From: Phallusia mammillata
Lineage: Eukaryota > Chordata > Ascidiacea > Phlebobranchia > Ascidiidae
DNA: 64,000 bases
NCBI GenBank assembly: GCA_003260075.1
Contig: QLIY01000276.1
Span: forward strand, 109,325-173,324
Direction: 5' to 3'
The notes under the pieces were generated by a model. The model saw nothing but the letters and a program-made list of their open reading frames with translations. It was not told the DNA's origin and ran no database searches. Shown here one piece after another: positions 44,618 to 56,427 of this stretch (the first letter of the stretch is position 1; the number at the start of each line of letters is the position of its first letter). The position numbers and the translations under genes were made by a program.

Positions 44618-46674
44618 GTTTATAAAATTTATCCTTACAAAGACAAAGCAGTGATAAACCTAGAACATAAAGTTGCCAAATTAACAAAATAGTCTGAAAA
44701 AAAAACTATCACCGTGGCCTTTTCCAGCTGAAAAACGAAACTTCAAAACTTTTCCGCATTAATCTGGCGGTTCCCGAGCATAATGAAGTCGCGATGATAG
44801 GCAGTGTTAGTTTTAAAACAATGCGAGCAAATTTCTTCTATTTGCGAAAACACTACAGTTCAAGTGACCCATCCCACACTTGACGCTTCACCAAGCAATG
44901 GCCCACTTGACGCTTTATGATCAAGTTTATAGAGCTCTGTTGGCAAGAACTTAAAATTATGCCTGACAGCAATAGCTTATATAAAGCATTATGATGTTTG
45001 TAATGTCAAATTGTGAGATGGGAAGGGTCATTATAAAACAAACACAGGAAAAAGTTGCCAGCACTTCACAACTCTGTTAAATGTATTTTATGAAATAAAA
45101 GGTAAAAATCACATTTAAAAGCAATAGCAACGTGCCAATTTGGTTGCTCTATGTGTAATGACTTTCAACGTAATCCAGTTCTCTACAAATATTGCTTCAT
45201 TTCACATATCATAGCTCGAAAGAACATTTACGTTTCAATAAAGATTGATCACGTCTTTTCGCCATTGTGTACTTCCCATTCATGTTTTTATTTTGTTAAA
45301 ACTGTAATTTTCGTTATTGCAAGTACAATATAAATCTGCTTTCCATCTGGTTGTAAATGACACAGAAATAAAAACGTTGGTGCAGTCTGACTTGATAAAT
45401 ATTTACTCGAACTGACCAACAACCCAGTGACAAACAATTAACCAGACCTTAAACACCTTGTTCAAATCATCTTACGGGAAAATCTCATAAACCTGACATT
45501 TCAACGCAATACTAACCACCAGGACATGAATGACGACAAAGCGTTAAAGAATTCTTGTATTAATACAATCTTTATCTTTGACAATAAAAACTTTGTGAAA
45601 CTATTAAACACTTTTTACTCTCTCTCCGGCATTTGGTTTTGCTACAATAAAATTAGTTGATTCGGACCAAAGATTCATTTTTTGGTGTGATGCACGCATG
45701 GGATGAAACTTGATGTCTTTGCACATTTTGGCAAGCGAGGTGACGTATTGGGAAATTATTTGTCTCTTTGATGACAGTTGTTATATTTTAGTGAACTTTG
45801 AGGCAGTTTACAATAGATATTTTCCTTCAACACCTTATGTTGACCATGATTATGTGTCACGAATATAAACCTTAAACCGACAATGCCTTTGTATAAAAAT
45901 TGCTTAACACAAACTGTATTTTCCCAGGTAATCACTAACTGTGAGAAAGCATGAAAATATAAAACTAGTGAACTGTTTTTCTTTTCCCTGTTTCTCTTTA
46001 CCTCACAATTGATTGACACTTGGGCCAGGGAGTAAGAAACCATAACTTTAGTTCTTCCTCCACTGTACAAAAAGTGCCTCAGTGGTTTTGTTATTGTGTG
46101 GTTTCCGATTTGGTAACTAAGAATACATACTTTCCAACATATAAGCTTTTGCTTCCAGGCATAGTTTCAAGTTTATAGAGCTCTTCTGGCAAGTATTTTT
46201 ATTCCGACGTTTCGGGGGGGGGGGTTTTTATTCCGACGTTTATAAACTTGTAAATTTTATACCCATGTGTAAACCTTTGTCTCCAATTCTATAAAAGTTT
46301 AGTAAACCAATAAACCTTGTTTACATTCTCTCCCACAATTGGTTTTGCTGCCAAAACCAGGATATTTCGGGCGAGAAGTCCTTCCCGTTAAGAAGTAGCA
46401 TGAAATTATATTGTTAGTTCTTTCACCCAGACAAAACAATATTTAAATAGTTTTCCATCTGTTTAATATCATATGTGTTTTTTCATCTGGTGCATTTTTC
46501 TCATATAACAACTTTAAGACGAATTTGTCCAAACCTTTCAACATTATTATTGTGCCACAACGGTTAAAATTCCAAAAAAACCTGTACAATTGATTTGTGC
46601 ACAACTTTAGACAAGATTCAGTATGATTGCTGTTTTGTGTGCAACAGTCATTCTCGTAAAAAAATTTCTTCATA
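44618..46674. other. Intergenic with B/C repeat block and a poly(G)-joined direct repeat
   Basis: 44690-45060 and 45100-46070 resemble other B/C intergenic blocks. At 46196-46241, a 17-bp sequence (TTTTTATTCCGACGTTT) occurs twice, separated by C plus 11 G (46214-46224). PTX-C upstream sequence follows (46240-46420). No gene is supported. Confidence 0.55.
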
Positions 46675-47005
46675 TTGTGCGTTGACTCATTTTGAGTTTC
46701 CACGTTATTGTCAAAAGAAATATTTTGTAGAACTTAGCTGCCAAATGTCTTGTAAAACCATGTGAGCATCCGATTTGACACCGAAAGTGCTATGATTGGA
46801 GCATTCCTCAATGGTAAGAATTGGGACCAAAAAGTTAACCTGGATATGTGGTCCAGGGAGGAGGAAGTTACTTGGACAGGATCAGGATAAGATTAATGCT
46901 TGAAATCTGGATCCAAATCAATGCATTAGGTGAGAAAGTACCGTATATTTTTTTGTCTTTATCGGTAGAACAATCGAAAACTTGATGATCTGGCCAAGGG
47001 AATGT
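46675..47005 (+). pseudogene. PTX-C relic, internally deleted
   Basis: Recognisable pieces, in order: CGTTGACTCATTTTGAGTTT (THFEFPR start, 46680), a jump into the second pentraxin exon (FDTESAMIGAF, about 46774), GGAGGAAGTTACTTGGACAGG (46859), the exon end and GTGAG donor at about 46930, and the start of the last exon (acceptor at 46968; TIENLMIWP) up to about 47000. Most of the first pentraxin exon, the linker, the signal exon and the tail are missing, and several stops occur. It is a dead fragment. Confidence 0.75.
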
Positions 47006-49140
47006 CTTCATTGACGGAGATGCGTTATTTGATGAAATTAGGTTTGGTATAAATATTGCTGTATTTAAATTACACCATAAATCCTTGGAAGAACGTTAGA
47101 TTCGTCTTTATTGTCGTTGTGAATTTTCCACCTATATTTTTTCAAAATCGGTTACTGCATTTTTTTTATTTTTACGCTCAGTATTTAACTGCTTTTTCAC
47201 CCAATTATAAATGACACAGAAAGTGAGCCTAAAGGCATCGTTAGAATCATTTTTACCGAAAGTCTCAGAAATAGGACAGGCTGGTGCGTTACTAACCATC
47301 ATATGACATAAATGACAACAGACCGTAAACCCCACTGTTTTAGGTCATTTTGTTACCGGTCATTTTATTTAGTCTCGTCTTCAGGGGTAAACATTTCTGT
47401 TTTTTATTATTTTGTCAGAATCATTACAAGTATGACATGAAGCCAATAGAGCTTTATGATATTCCAGCAAAAAAATACAACTTGCTGGGATAAATAAAAA
47501 TTTGTTTTGCGGTACGGTTGTGTATCAGGTTCTTTTACTAACTGCACGCTTTTCTGTTTACAAACTGCACGTGCTTATCAAGGCACTAGGGACCATTCAG
47601 CCAAGTATAACTAACTCGTGATACTGCGCGTGAACAAATTCACAAACAAGGAAAATTGACACTTTTTAGTTAACAGATTAGTGGTAATGCTTCAAACTCG
47701 GATGACTGCTGTGACTTCGAATGAACCGGCTCACGTAACAAACTGTCTGATTGGTCAGTTTCCTTGTCAACGTGGTCAACCAACTCAAATAAACTCTTGA
47801 TGCTGGGACAAGATACTCTGGTCCTGACTTCCTCACAATTTCAAGAAATATTTCATGACAAAAAGTTTAACCTCTCGTGACCACGGGGCGGTGGAGAATT
47901 TTTTTACTTTAAAAGCGGGCTCATTACTAATATGCTGCAATTCTACTTTACACTGCACAGTTTCCATCCGCTGCTTGTTTGGCAACTGCAGTGAAGTTTC
48001 TTTTTCTTGATGTATTGTTTTATTTTACTGGGCGTAAAAGAGTTAAGTTAAAGCAACAAATAAAACTATAGATTATGATCTAAAAATAAATGGTTCTGAA
48101 ACATATTTTTAACTTCTCGCGATATATAAGGAAAAAAAAACTTAACAAGAGCTGTCCATCAATCTAAAAGTGTCGCAAGCATAAAAAGTTTTGTGGACCA
48201 CTGTTGTAATCAATAGGAGTAGAAGAAGGCATCACTCAACACCGCCAAACGTGCAAACGCTTACGGTTGAAGTTAAGGTAATATGTTATCGTTGCTTTCC
48301 AGTGAACTTTTCTTCAGCGCAGCGAGTGACGTAAACTCGATTAGTGAGACATTTACAGGATGGATGTATTAACACTTCCTTATTTCCGTACTCGTGTTCA
48401 GCTGACAGTGTTGGTTACGTTGTTGTGCGCTAGATCCGTAGATCCGTATTGCTGCTTAACAATGACTGGTACAATAAGCCGCCAATTAAATCATCAAAAT
48501 ATTATTATAACAATGGTGTGCAGTGGTTATTACATAGAAATAAAAAAATTCGTAGAATAATGAGTAAATAATATACAAAAAATGCAATTGTGAGTTTATG
48601 TTTGTTATCGTTAAAAAGAGCTATGTTGGCGTTTGTTGAGCAAACATAAAATATAACCCTAGTTTGACAAAAAATAGTTAAAAAAGCAAAACCAACATAA
48701 TTTAAATTAGGAGTCTGTAAACGCTTCACCCCAGGGGTCTAGTTAAAAGGCAGACATTATTTCGTAAGCCATCCTTAATATAGTATTTAGTGCTTGCAAC
48801 AGTCATCATAACTCTATGACTATCATGCGCTCATTTAGTTGCTTTGTCGCTATTGCGCGTTTCCATCCAATGAGTTATAGTTGTCAACGACGGCCATATT
48901 TTGTCACACACATTAAACTGAGCAAACTGTTGTTTACGCGTTGCGCGCTTTAGTATGGTATTCATTTTGTCGAGCCATAGCATCATTAGGCGGGCATATG
49001 GATTTCAAACCATATGAACTTGCATTTAAGCACAACATAATGTTGGAAATGGATTGATCCAGAGTTGCTCAGACATTGTCTAATTTAACAAAATGCTTTT
49101 TGTCTGCGCCCTAGATCTATAAATAACTTAGCAAAGAAAA
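47006..49140. other. Intergenic upstream of the LDLa-7TM receptor
   Basis: No gene is supported. A hAT 3' terminus (AAAGTTTTGTGGACCACTG) ends at 48203; a related stretch ends at 54549. Just before the receptor ATG, AACTTAG at 49127-49133 could serve as a trans-splice acceptor if the organism uses spliced leaders, as Ciona does. Confidence 0.45.
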
Positions 49141-52100
49141 ATGGTTAGGTTCGTGCTGCTGCTATCTCTTATAATGTCAATCAACTATTTGCTGTCAGAC
49201 GGGCTTTTTACTTATGGTAAGCAAATTGTCTTTGGTACGCCATTAAAACTTTTCATTTAAATTAGTAATTCTTAGCGTGTTCTGGAGCCAGTGGTAGCAT
49301 AAAGTAAAAACATGGCGTTTTTATGTTCTAAAATATGCCCAATAATTCACTGGTTTTTAAGTCCAAAGCTAATTCATTGCTGTTATTTATTACCTACAAT
49401 CATCATGATAATATTGTCAGAAAAACTTTAAGGTAAACAAAAATGCTACATTAAACTTTTAATGCCTTACTAAATATGGTTGCTTTGAAGATAAATAATA
49501 TAAATGTGGTTGCTGATTCATTTTTTTAAGTGTAACAATATATTACTCTTCTTCAAGAACTAATATTTTTACAGAACAATGTCGGTTTAAGCAGCAAAGT
49601 TGCAACGTTGGAGAGTTCGTGTGTGGATGTCCTACATCAAAACCGGACAACAATTTAATTACATATAATGCATCTCAATGTTTCCCTATCGAATTATGTA
49701 CTCTATACAACAAAACGGTCTGCAATGAGAGTCAATACCAATGCGGCTGCTTTCCAAGAGATACTATTTGTACGGATGGTCTGGGATGTTATGAAAAGAC
49801 ACAAATGTGTGATGGAGTCTACGACTGCAGAGATGGAACAGACGAAGTGAATTGTACTTGCCCAGTTGAAGAGTTTCAATGCGCATGTTATAAAAGTAAC
49901 ACATGTGGTGGTTTTCGTGGCTGTCTGCCAAGCACAAAGGTATGCGATAGGGTTGATGATTGTAAAGATTACAGTGACGAAGACAACTGCCCTTGCTGGG
50001 AACATGAGTTTGAGTGCAATTCTAAACAGTGCATCCCTTTATCTTTAAAATGCAACGGGAATTTTGACTGTGATGACAGCAGCGACGAAACCAATTGCAC
50101 ATGTAGTGGTGATCAAGTAATGTGTGGATGCATCTATGCTGAACAGATCTGTCCAACTACTGGGCAATGCATACCTAACACATCAGTAGCCGATGGTAAG
50201 CCGAATTGCATTGACCACAGCGATGAACCTTGTTATTATTTTAACCAAACATCTGAACTAACATGTGATTACAGTTTAATAAACTGCACCAGTAAAATAT
50301 TCATGCAGAGATTTCTGAGGTACCAAGCAAACAATTCTACGCATTGCAGTCAGCATCACAGACCGTGTGAAGGGCACAAGGATAAAACGTGCACTGATGA
50401 CTACTGGATTTGCAACAAGCTTCAATGGATTTGCTACAAGCCACCGAATGCACCACCATCGACATCTCCAGTTTTTTATCAAGATCTAAACAACAACATC
50501 CTCTTGGCTTTGTACGCTTTTTGTCCTTTCATGATACAAGCTGATTACCACATTAACACATACCCGAGTTTCAAATGTCTCGGATATTGGTTGACATTTC
50601 CATGTAGCTTGCCACAGATCAATCTTTACGACCAAGATGCCCAGTGCGCTGACAAATCCGATCTGTGTTTCGTCAACGGGGAGTTCCGATGCTTCCTTTG
50701 CCTGGACAAGAGACTAGTTATCTCAAAGAATCAGGTGTGCGATGGTGTAATTGACTGCTACGACCTGTCAGATGAATGCTTGTGCGAGAATCAGACGGTG
50801 TGCAAAGCTGTCCTTGGCGATTCCCAATCAACTTGTCCACCAAGTCATATGCACTGCTACAATCAAACAGATTGCCTTCCAATAGATTCTGTGTTGTGCA
50901 ACCAATCTGTGGTCTGCCTGAACTTGAGTAACATCAAATACTGTTACCCGCATATTGACTTGACCTCATGTACCTCAAGGGATACGTATGGTGTAGCATG
51001 CGACAAAAGACCCGACTGTTTCAATGCCGCTGATGAGTGTCATAACTGCCCAAATAAACCAGCGTTTTGCAACGACACCCAATTTATGCAAGATGCCTCT
51101 CAGCATTGGGTGTGCGATGGGATACAGCGCGGATCTTACAACGAATCACTCTGCCCCAAACGATATATTTGCAACAGTGGCGATTTCATAAGCATTGACG
51201 TCATGAAAGTTTGCGATGGAAACTACGACTGTGACGATAAATCGGATGAGGCAAAGGATCGTTGTGAGGACAAGAGGTTTTATTGTTTGAATGGTAATCC
51301 ACTCTCAGTGCCCATTGCAGAAAAGGAAGACGGAATCAAAGACTGCTCGGACGGCAGTGACGAATGCCCACCTGTCAGCTCTCGTAACACTCTTTTCTCC
51401 AATCAGAAGGAAATGATTGCCAACCCTATTTTACATGCGTTTATATGGATCATGGGTATCCTTGCATTGTTTGGGAATTTCATAGTTGCTGCAACCACTG
51501 TGAAAAAGACTTATCTAAACTGGAATACCAACAATCGTGTAAATAAATGCACTCAAATGTTTATTGTTAACCTATCAGTTTCCGACATGTTAATGGGAAT
51601 CTATTTACTTGCTATTGCAGCTAAAAGTTCCCAGTTTTCTGGAAATTATTGTTATTTTGATGCCGAATGGCGTTCAAGCACACAATGCTCTATACTAGGT
51701 GCACTGTGTGTAGTTTCATCTCAGACATCGGCTTTAACCATGGCACTGATATCTGTTTATCGACTTGTGTCTGTCTACAAACCATTTCTCACTATGTCAC
51801 TGTGGCCTAAGTGGATGTTGTTTGCATGCTTCTTAGCTTGGTGTGTTGCTTTGGTTATTGCCATTATTCCAACCATTGATTTTGCATCTGGTTACTTTGT
51901 AACAACAATCTGGTTTCCCAATTTCGTTCACAAACGTGATTTTGTATCTTTTGAAGCTGCAATGATTTTGGCACAACGTATATCACCCACCAACAGCACC
52001 GTGCTGTCATGGCATGACGCTAAACGAGTCATCGACATAAACCTGTCAGGGCAATCAATCAAAGGAGAGTTCGGTTTCTACGCCAAAACCAGCGTGTGTT

Positions 52101-52573
52101 TGCCAAGACTCTTTGCTTCAGAAAGGGGGGGGGGGGTGTCGATGGGTGGCGTACCATTGTCGGATATCGTTTATGTGCTTGCAGCTGCGGTTTTGCTTCC
52201 GATGGGGGGGGGGGTTGATTGTATCATGTTTATTTTCATGGTAGTCGCTTATGTCCTTATTTATCGTCGCAGTAATCGAATGGCTGAGGCAAGAAACAAT
52301 GATACGAGCGCCAAAATGCAAAAGCGAATATCCAGATTGCTTCTGACCGATTTCTGTTGCTGGATTCCGATTTGCATCCTCAGTTATGTGTCGATGGGTG
52401 GCGTACCATTGTCGGATATCGTTTATGTGCTTGCAGCTGCGGTTTTGCTTCCGATCAACAGCGCCCTCAACCCGTTGCTTTATTCAAGTGTGATTGACAG
52501 CGCAGTGAATAAATGTAAAAAATTTCTTGCTGCTTCTGCTCCCCGAAATACTGCTGAACTCGTTGCCATGTAA
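49141..52573 (+). CDS. LDLa-repeat rhodopsin-type GPCR (LGR/relaxin-receptor-like)
   Basis: Two exons: 49141-49216 (signal peptide VLLLSLIMSINYLL) and 49575-52573, giving 1024 residues. The ectodomain (to about residue 635) holds roughly nine cysteine-rich LDLa-like modules (CDGVYDCRDGTDEVNC, CNGNFDCDDSSDETNC, CDGNYDCDDKSDE and others). TM1 lies near residue 645 (ILALFGNFIVAATTV). TM2 and TM3 contain NLSVSDMLMGIYLLAIA and WRSSTQCSILG. At the DRY site the sequence is SVYRL, so the acidic residue is replaced. ECL2 is long and ends FYAKTSVCLPRLF. TM7 has NSALNPLLYS, as in LGR/relaxin receptors. No leucine-rich repeats are seen, unlike LGRs and mollusc GRL101. A 90-nt in-frame insertion at 52125-52214, just before TM5, copies part of TM7 between two poly(G) runs. 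It is probably an error or a recent allele; part of TM5 may be missing. Confidence 0.85.
52125..52214 (+). repeat. Templated TM7 segment inserted between poly(G) runs
   Basis: 12 G (52125-52136), then 67 bp (52137-52203) identical to 52389-52455, then 11 G (52204-52214). The whole is 90 nt and keeps the reading frame. The copied segment encodes most of the seventh transmembrane helix, which is implausible at this place in a GPCR. Confidence 0.9.
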
Positions 52574-54627
52574 CTCTTCGTGTTTTTCTTTCATTATGTC
52601 AGATGTTACCAATATTTGAAACATACCGTTTCTATTTTGCCCTAAACCAACCAAGTTTTCTATTTGTGTACACGTACGCGTGTTCCTTCCTTTTCTTTTT
52701 CGTGATGCGCTGGTAACTGATGTTCTTGCTACAGTTATGTACAGGTTTGGTTTGTTCAAAATCAATACATATCTTGGATCATCAAAACGAAATGTTTGTG
52801 CCAGGAAACAACAGAACATTATATTGGGGTTTCTACAAGACGGTTAATAACAAAAGGTTTGGCAGCAAACAAACTTTTAAATTAAAAACCAGTCTTAGAA
52901 ATTTAAACCTAAAGTAACTGACTATCATAACTGACTGTTTGCCATATTGCACTTAGATGTCACTTTGCTGCTATTGTAAGAAGTGAAATGTTCGTAGTTC
53001 GGTTTATCACCGAGAAGTGGAGTATATTTTTGAAGAAAATTCCAGTTTAAAAACGCACAAAGGAAAATTGAATGGGTTTGGCATCTACTGGGCACTGTTG
53101 CATAATTAATTAAAACTATTTGACCCAAGATTCATAAATGTAAATTTTGGCGGGACATAAATCACTGCAACAAAATTGCAGGAACAAATCTAAAACTTGA
53201 AAATGTTAAGCTAAGTGGCGTCTTATGCTATGTTTACATGTAACGTTTGGGCTTATCCCAAAACTTTTTGTCCATGTTTTAAATTTTGCTTTGAGAAAGG
53301 GTAGTGTTTTCATGTCGCTATCAGTCAGACACAAATGTTTGCAATTATCTGTTGGCTGTCTCGCGGGGTCATGGGCAAAAATAAAACAGGTAAACTAGCT
53401 TTGGAATGTAATGAAAAGTAGGAAAATGTTCTGCAACGATGTGTTACCTATGGGTGGGGTTTAGGGATGCAAAGGAACATGCTAAACTAGCCTTGAAATG
53501 TAATAAAAAAAATACGATTTGCTGCAACTTCCATCTCCATTGTTGTGCGTGAAAAGGGGGTCTTTTAAACGTTCAAGTTAAGGAAGTGGTGTGTAGACGG
53601 GCTTGTGTATAATCGTGTGTCATAATTCTTTTACGGCAAAAATTTTTTTTACGGCATATTGTCCTCGACATAAAGACACCACGCGGTGGAGACAATGTCT
53701 CAAAATACTTGAAATCGTTCAAACCCGAGTAATTTTGCTATAAACTCGAGAAACAGCTCCAGTCAGCGTAGTATTCGCCAAATTCTAGACTATCTATGAA
53801 TTGCAAATATCATTTTATGTTGTTGAAGACGAATGTTATCGATCTAACTTAGTTTTCGGGTCGCTACATAACCTTTGCCAAATAAGGCCATGTCAATCTG
53901 ATCTATTCCCAACCTTTGCCAAATAAGGCCATGTCAATCTGATCTATTCCCCGAGCCTGTCTTCCCAATTCTGTTAACGATCCAGAACCCTGCAATAACG
54001 GGTCACTATGAAAGCCGGCTGGTTAAGCTATTTGAAAAAAAAGTGTAAACCGCGTAAAAAAATAAAAATGACAAAAAGTAAAAAACACAAAAATGACTTT
54101 TTTACTGAAACTAATGTGCGAGGGGAGTTCCCACCGGCGTGGTCGGTAAAGTGGTTAATGGATTGGTCAAGATGAACTTAACGCGGATTGCGCGAGAGCG
54201 GTATCTATTCTATGAGGTACTGGAAGCTATTATTAAACCTGCTGTGCGCATCTGTGCTTTCGTTGTGTAATAAGCTATAATGCTTTTTTGAGGTAATTTT
54301 GATTTTACTGGGCGTATAACTAGTAGGTTAGTTGTGATAAACACAAAAAAGCACATCGCAAGTAAAAACATAAAAGAAAGGCGCGTGTGGCGAATTATGG
54401 AATAAAATTAAATATTCTGTTACGTTTTTTTTTCTTATTTCACATGCTCTGCTGATAAAAATTGAAAACAAAACGTATTCGTGGTATGTCACAAGAACTG
54501 TCAATCGTTTTAAATAGGACGTAAGAATAAAAAGTTTTGTGGACCACTGTGGTAACCTTGTAGCGATTACGTCATAATTTGTAAACGAATAGACTGTCCT
54601 CAAATCAAGTATATTACAAATACGTCA
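52574..54627. other. Intergenic with short tandem repeat and hAT end
   Basis: A perfect 41-bp tandem duplication lies at 53871-53952. 54240-54549 resembles 47990-48203 and ends in a hAT-like terminus (GTTTTGTGGACCACTG, ending 54549). No gene is supported. Confidence 0.55.
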
Positions 54628-55725
54628 ATGCTCATACATTACAACACTGACGGAAAGCCTTTTCGTTTACAAATCCCTTATCTTGCTATTTCAACCCATC
54701 ATTGGGAAAATTGTGCTATTAGCACACAATGCATAAAAGAAGATAGTATTTGTGGTTTAGGAGACCTTATTGTAGAAACACATGATTGCGAGATTGCTAC
54801 CAGACGTCCCTTAGCGAAAACTTTAGACCCGAGCCATGTTCCTGCACGATTTTTAGCTTATTTGAATGAATTACAAGACAACGCAGAGAGTGCGTTCCAA
54901 CATCAGACAGATGAAATAAATTTCCTTCAATGCAGAATACAAAACCTCCTTGCTGTAATACTAGCGGGAAATAGCGCTATTAATCCTTCCCAAACACTTA
55001 GTATTCTGACAGGTCACAGGCGAGCCGGAATTTTACGTGCCGACACTATTACTGAGCTCGGTTGCTCCCAGCACAAGGTCCGGTTAATTAGATCTCTTCG
55101 ATATGGCAAACTTTACGCCACGCGTCCACTTTTCAAAAAAGTAGGAACTAATTACTCCTCTGAAGTATCAGATGGGCGTGTTTATCAATTATACGAAGAG
55201 AACAATCTATTTCGCGATGTGACATTCCTAGAAACGTATCGTCCTAATCGAGTTTTCCTTTTTAGAATTCAAGAAATGTATTACTTGTTTATTAACTACA
55301 CTTTTGTTCACTCGTCTCCGAAAGTCCATCATCTGTCACCTAACTTATTACCTATCAATGAATCGTTTATTACACATGATTACATAGAGGCCTCAGAAAT
55401 TGTGGGTTATGACCACACAAATGACAGAAACTTATATGCCATTCTCGCAACTTTAAGCAGTGCACAACTGCTCAATACTCGCATCAATTCCTTCATGGAT
55501 GCCCAAGAAACGAAAACAGAAATTGCATCGGCTGACAGCGACCCTGCTCAATTTTCGTCAGCAATACTGAAAAATAGTGTCCTAATAATGTTAAGCTCCA
55601 TTACAAACCCGTTTTTAAATATCTTAGTATCAGTTATAATTGAGTGTATGTTTGAGGTATGTGCGCTGTTAACATCGATGGAAAATTACCAAGCTGGTTT
55701 CAAAATAACAGATCGGTCGTTCTAA
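54628..55725 (+). CDS. Uncharacterised intronless orphan reading frame, membrane-anchored look
   Basis: 365 codons without intron and with coding-like composition, unlike its AT-rich surroundings. The N-terminal part has scattered cysteines and GDLIVETHDCEI. Residues 70-110 look helical (LAYLNELQDNAESAFQHQTD). A hydrophobic segment (LIMLSSITNPFLNILVSVII) near residue 325 could anchor it in a membrane. The last 20 or so codons (from about 55655) are not native: they run into a copy of the PTX-A upstream repeat (ATGGAAAATTACCAAGCTGG, also at 57326), so the original C-terminus has been cut off. No signal peptide is at the start, so the 5' end may be missing too. Layout (ectodomain, helix, C-terminal anchor) would fit an envelope-like glycoprotein of a retroelement or an integrated virus, but I cannot name a family. 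Confidence 0.5.
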   Translation: MLIHYNTDGKPFRLQIPYLAISTHHWENCAISTQCIKEDSICGLGDLIVETHDCEIATRRPLAKTLDPSHVPARFLAYLNELQDNAESAFQHQTDEINFLQCRIQNLLAVILAGNSAINPSQTLSILTGHRRAGILRADTITELGCSQHKVRLIRSLRYGKLYATRPLFKKVGTNYSSEVSDGRVYQLYEENNLFRDVTFLETYRPNRVFLFRIQEMYYLFINYTFVHSSPKVHHLSPNLLPINESFITHDYIEASEIVGYDHTNDRNLYAILATLSSAQLLNTRINSFMDAQETKTEIASADSDPAQFSSAILKNSVLIMLSSITNPFLNILVSVIIECMFEVCALLTSMENYQAGFKITDRSF

Positions 55726-56427
55726 CTGTGTGAGAAAAACAACAGCAACAGCAGCTTGTGTAGGTTTTCCAGACAAGGTGTCGCCATCAACAATGTGTAC
55801 AAAGCCGCCACAGTGTATAAAGTTTAAACAGACAAAATGTTAATTTCCTGCCTCCTATTTTCATTTATACCTTATCCTAATGCACGTAATAAATTTTCAG
55901 ATATAAATTGTTTCTTTTTGTTTTTTTATTCCCATTTAATGTAAATAAGATAATCACCACTTAAAAATCTGTTATAGTAACAAAAAACGGCACCCTTTTA
56001 CCGCAACCTTTCCTGCCTTTTTGAGCCCCCTTGACTGGTCCCAGCAACGTCCCCACAGTCTTGCTATTCACGCGGTGAGCCAATATCACCCTTTGGTGAG
56101 ATCCTGCCACGTAACACTTTGTAATTTTATGTAGCTACAATGTGCATACGGTGTAGCTGCGTTTAGACATGATCCACAAATGGTGCCAACCACTGTTTTC
56201 TTTAATGCAATTGTGTGGCTATGTGTTCTTTCAACAAAAAAATAAACGTAACTCAACTCAACACATATAAAACGCACCGAGTTGAAAAGTTGAAACACGC
56301 TTTATATCCCTAAACCTAACTAAGATCACATCAGTTCATTGCCTCGTGTGTCACATGAACCATATTTAACACATTTCACCTTTGCAAACCTTTTTAGAAC
56401 ACTATATACGGATCTGTTCATAAGTTT
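55726..56427. other. Intergenic, PTX-A upstream repeat copies
   Basis: It begins with the repeat that truncates the orphan frame (also at 57320-57480) and continues as AT-rich sequence. 56275-56370 resembles 16230-16330. No gene is seen. Confidence 0.5.

Noticed and set aside
49119..49127. TATAAATAA just before the receptor ATG as a TATA box
   Set aside because: Only about 20 bp from the ATG, too close for a TATA box with a start site downstream; a trans-splice acceptor or chance is more likely.
49703..50005. Open frames on the opposite strand of the receptor exon
   Set aside because: Shadow of the cysteine-rich LDLa coding sequence.
54120..54200. GC-richer stretch considered as a tRNA or tRNA-derived SINE
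   Set aside because: No convincing A and B box pair or cloverleaf could be drawn.
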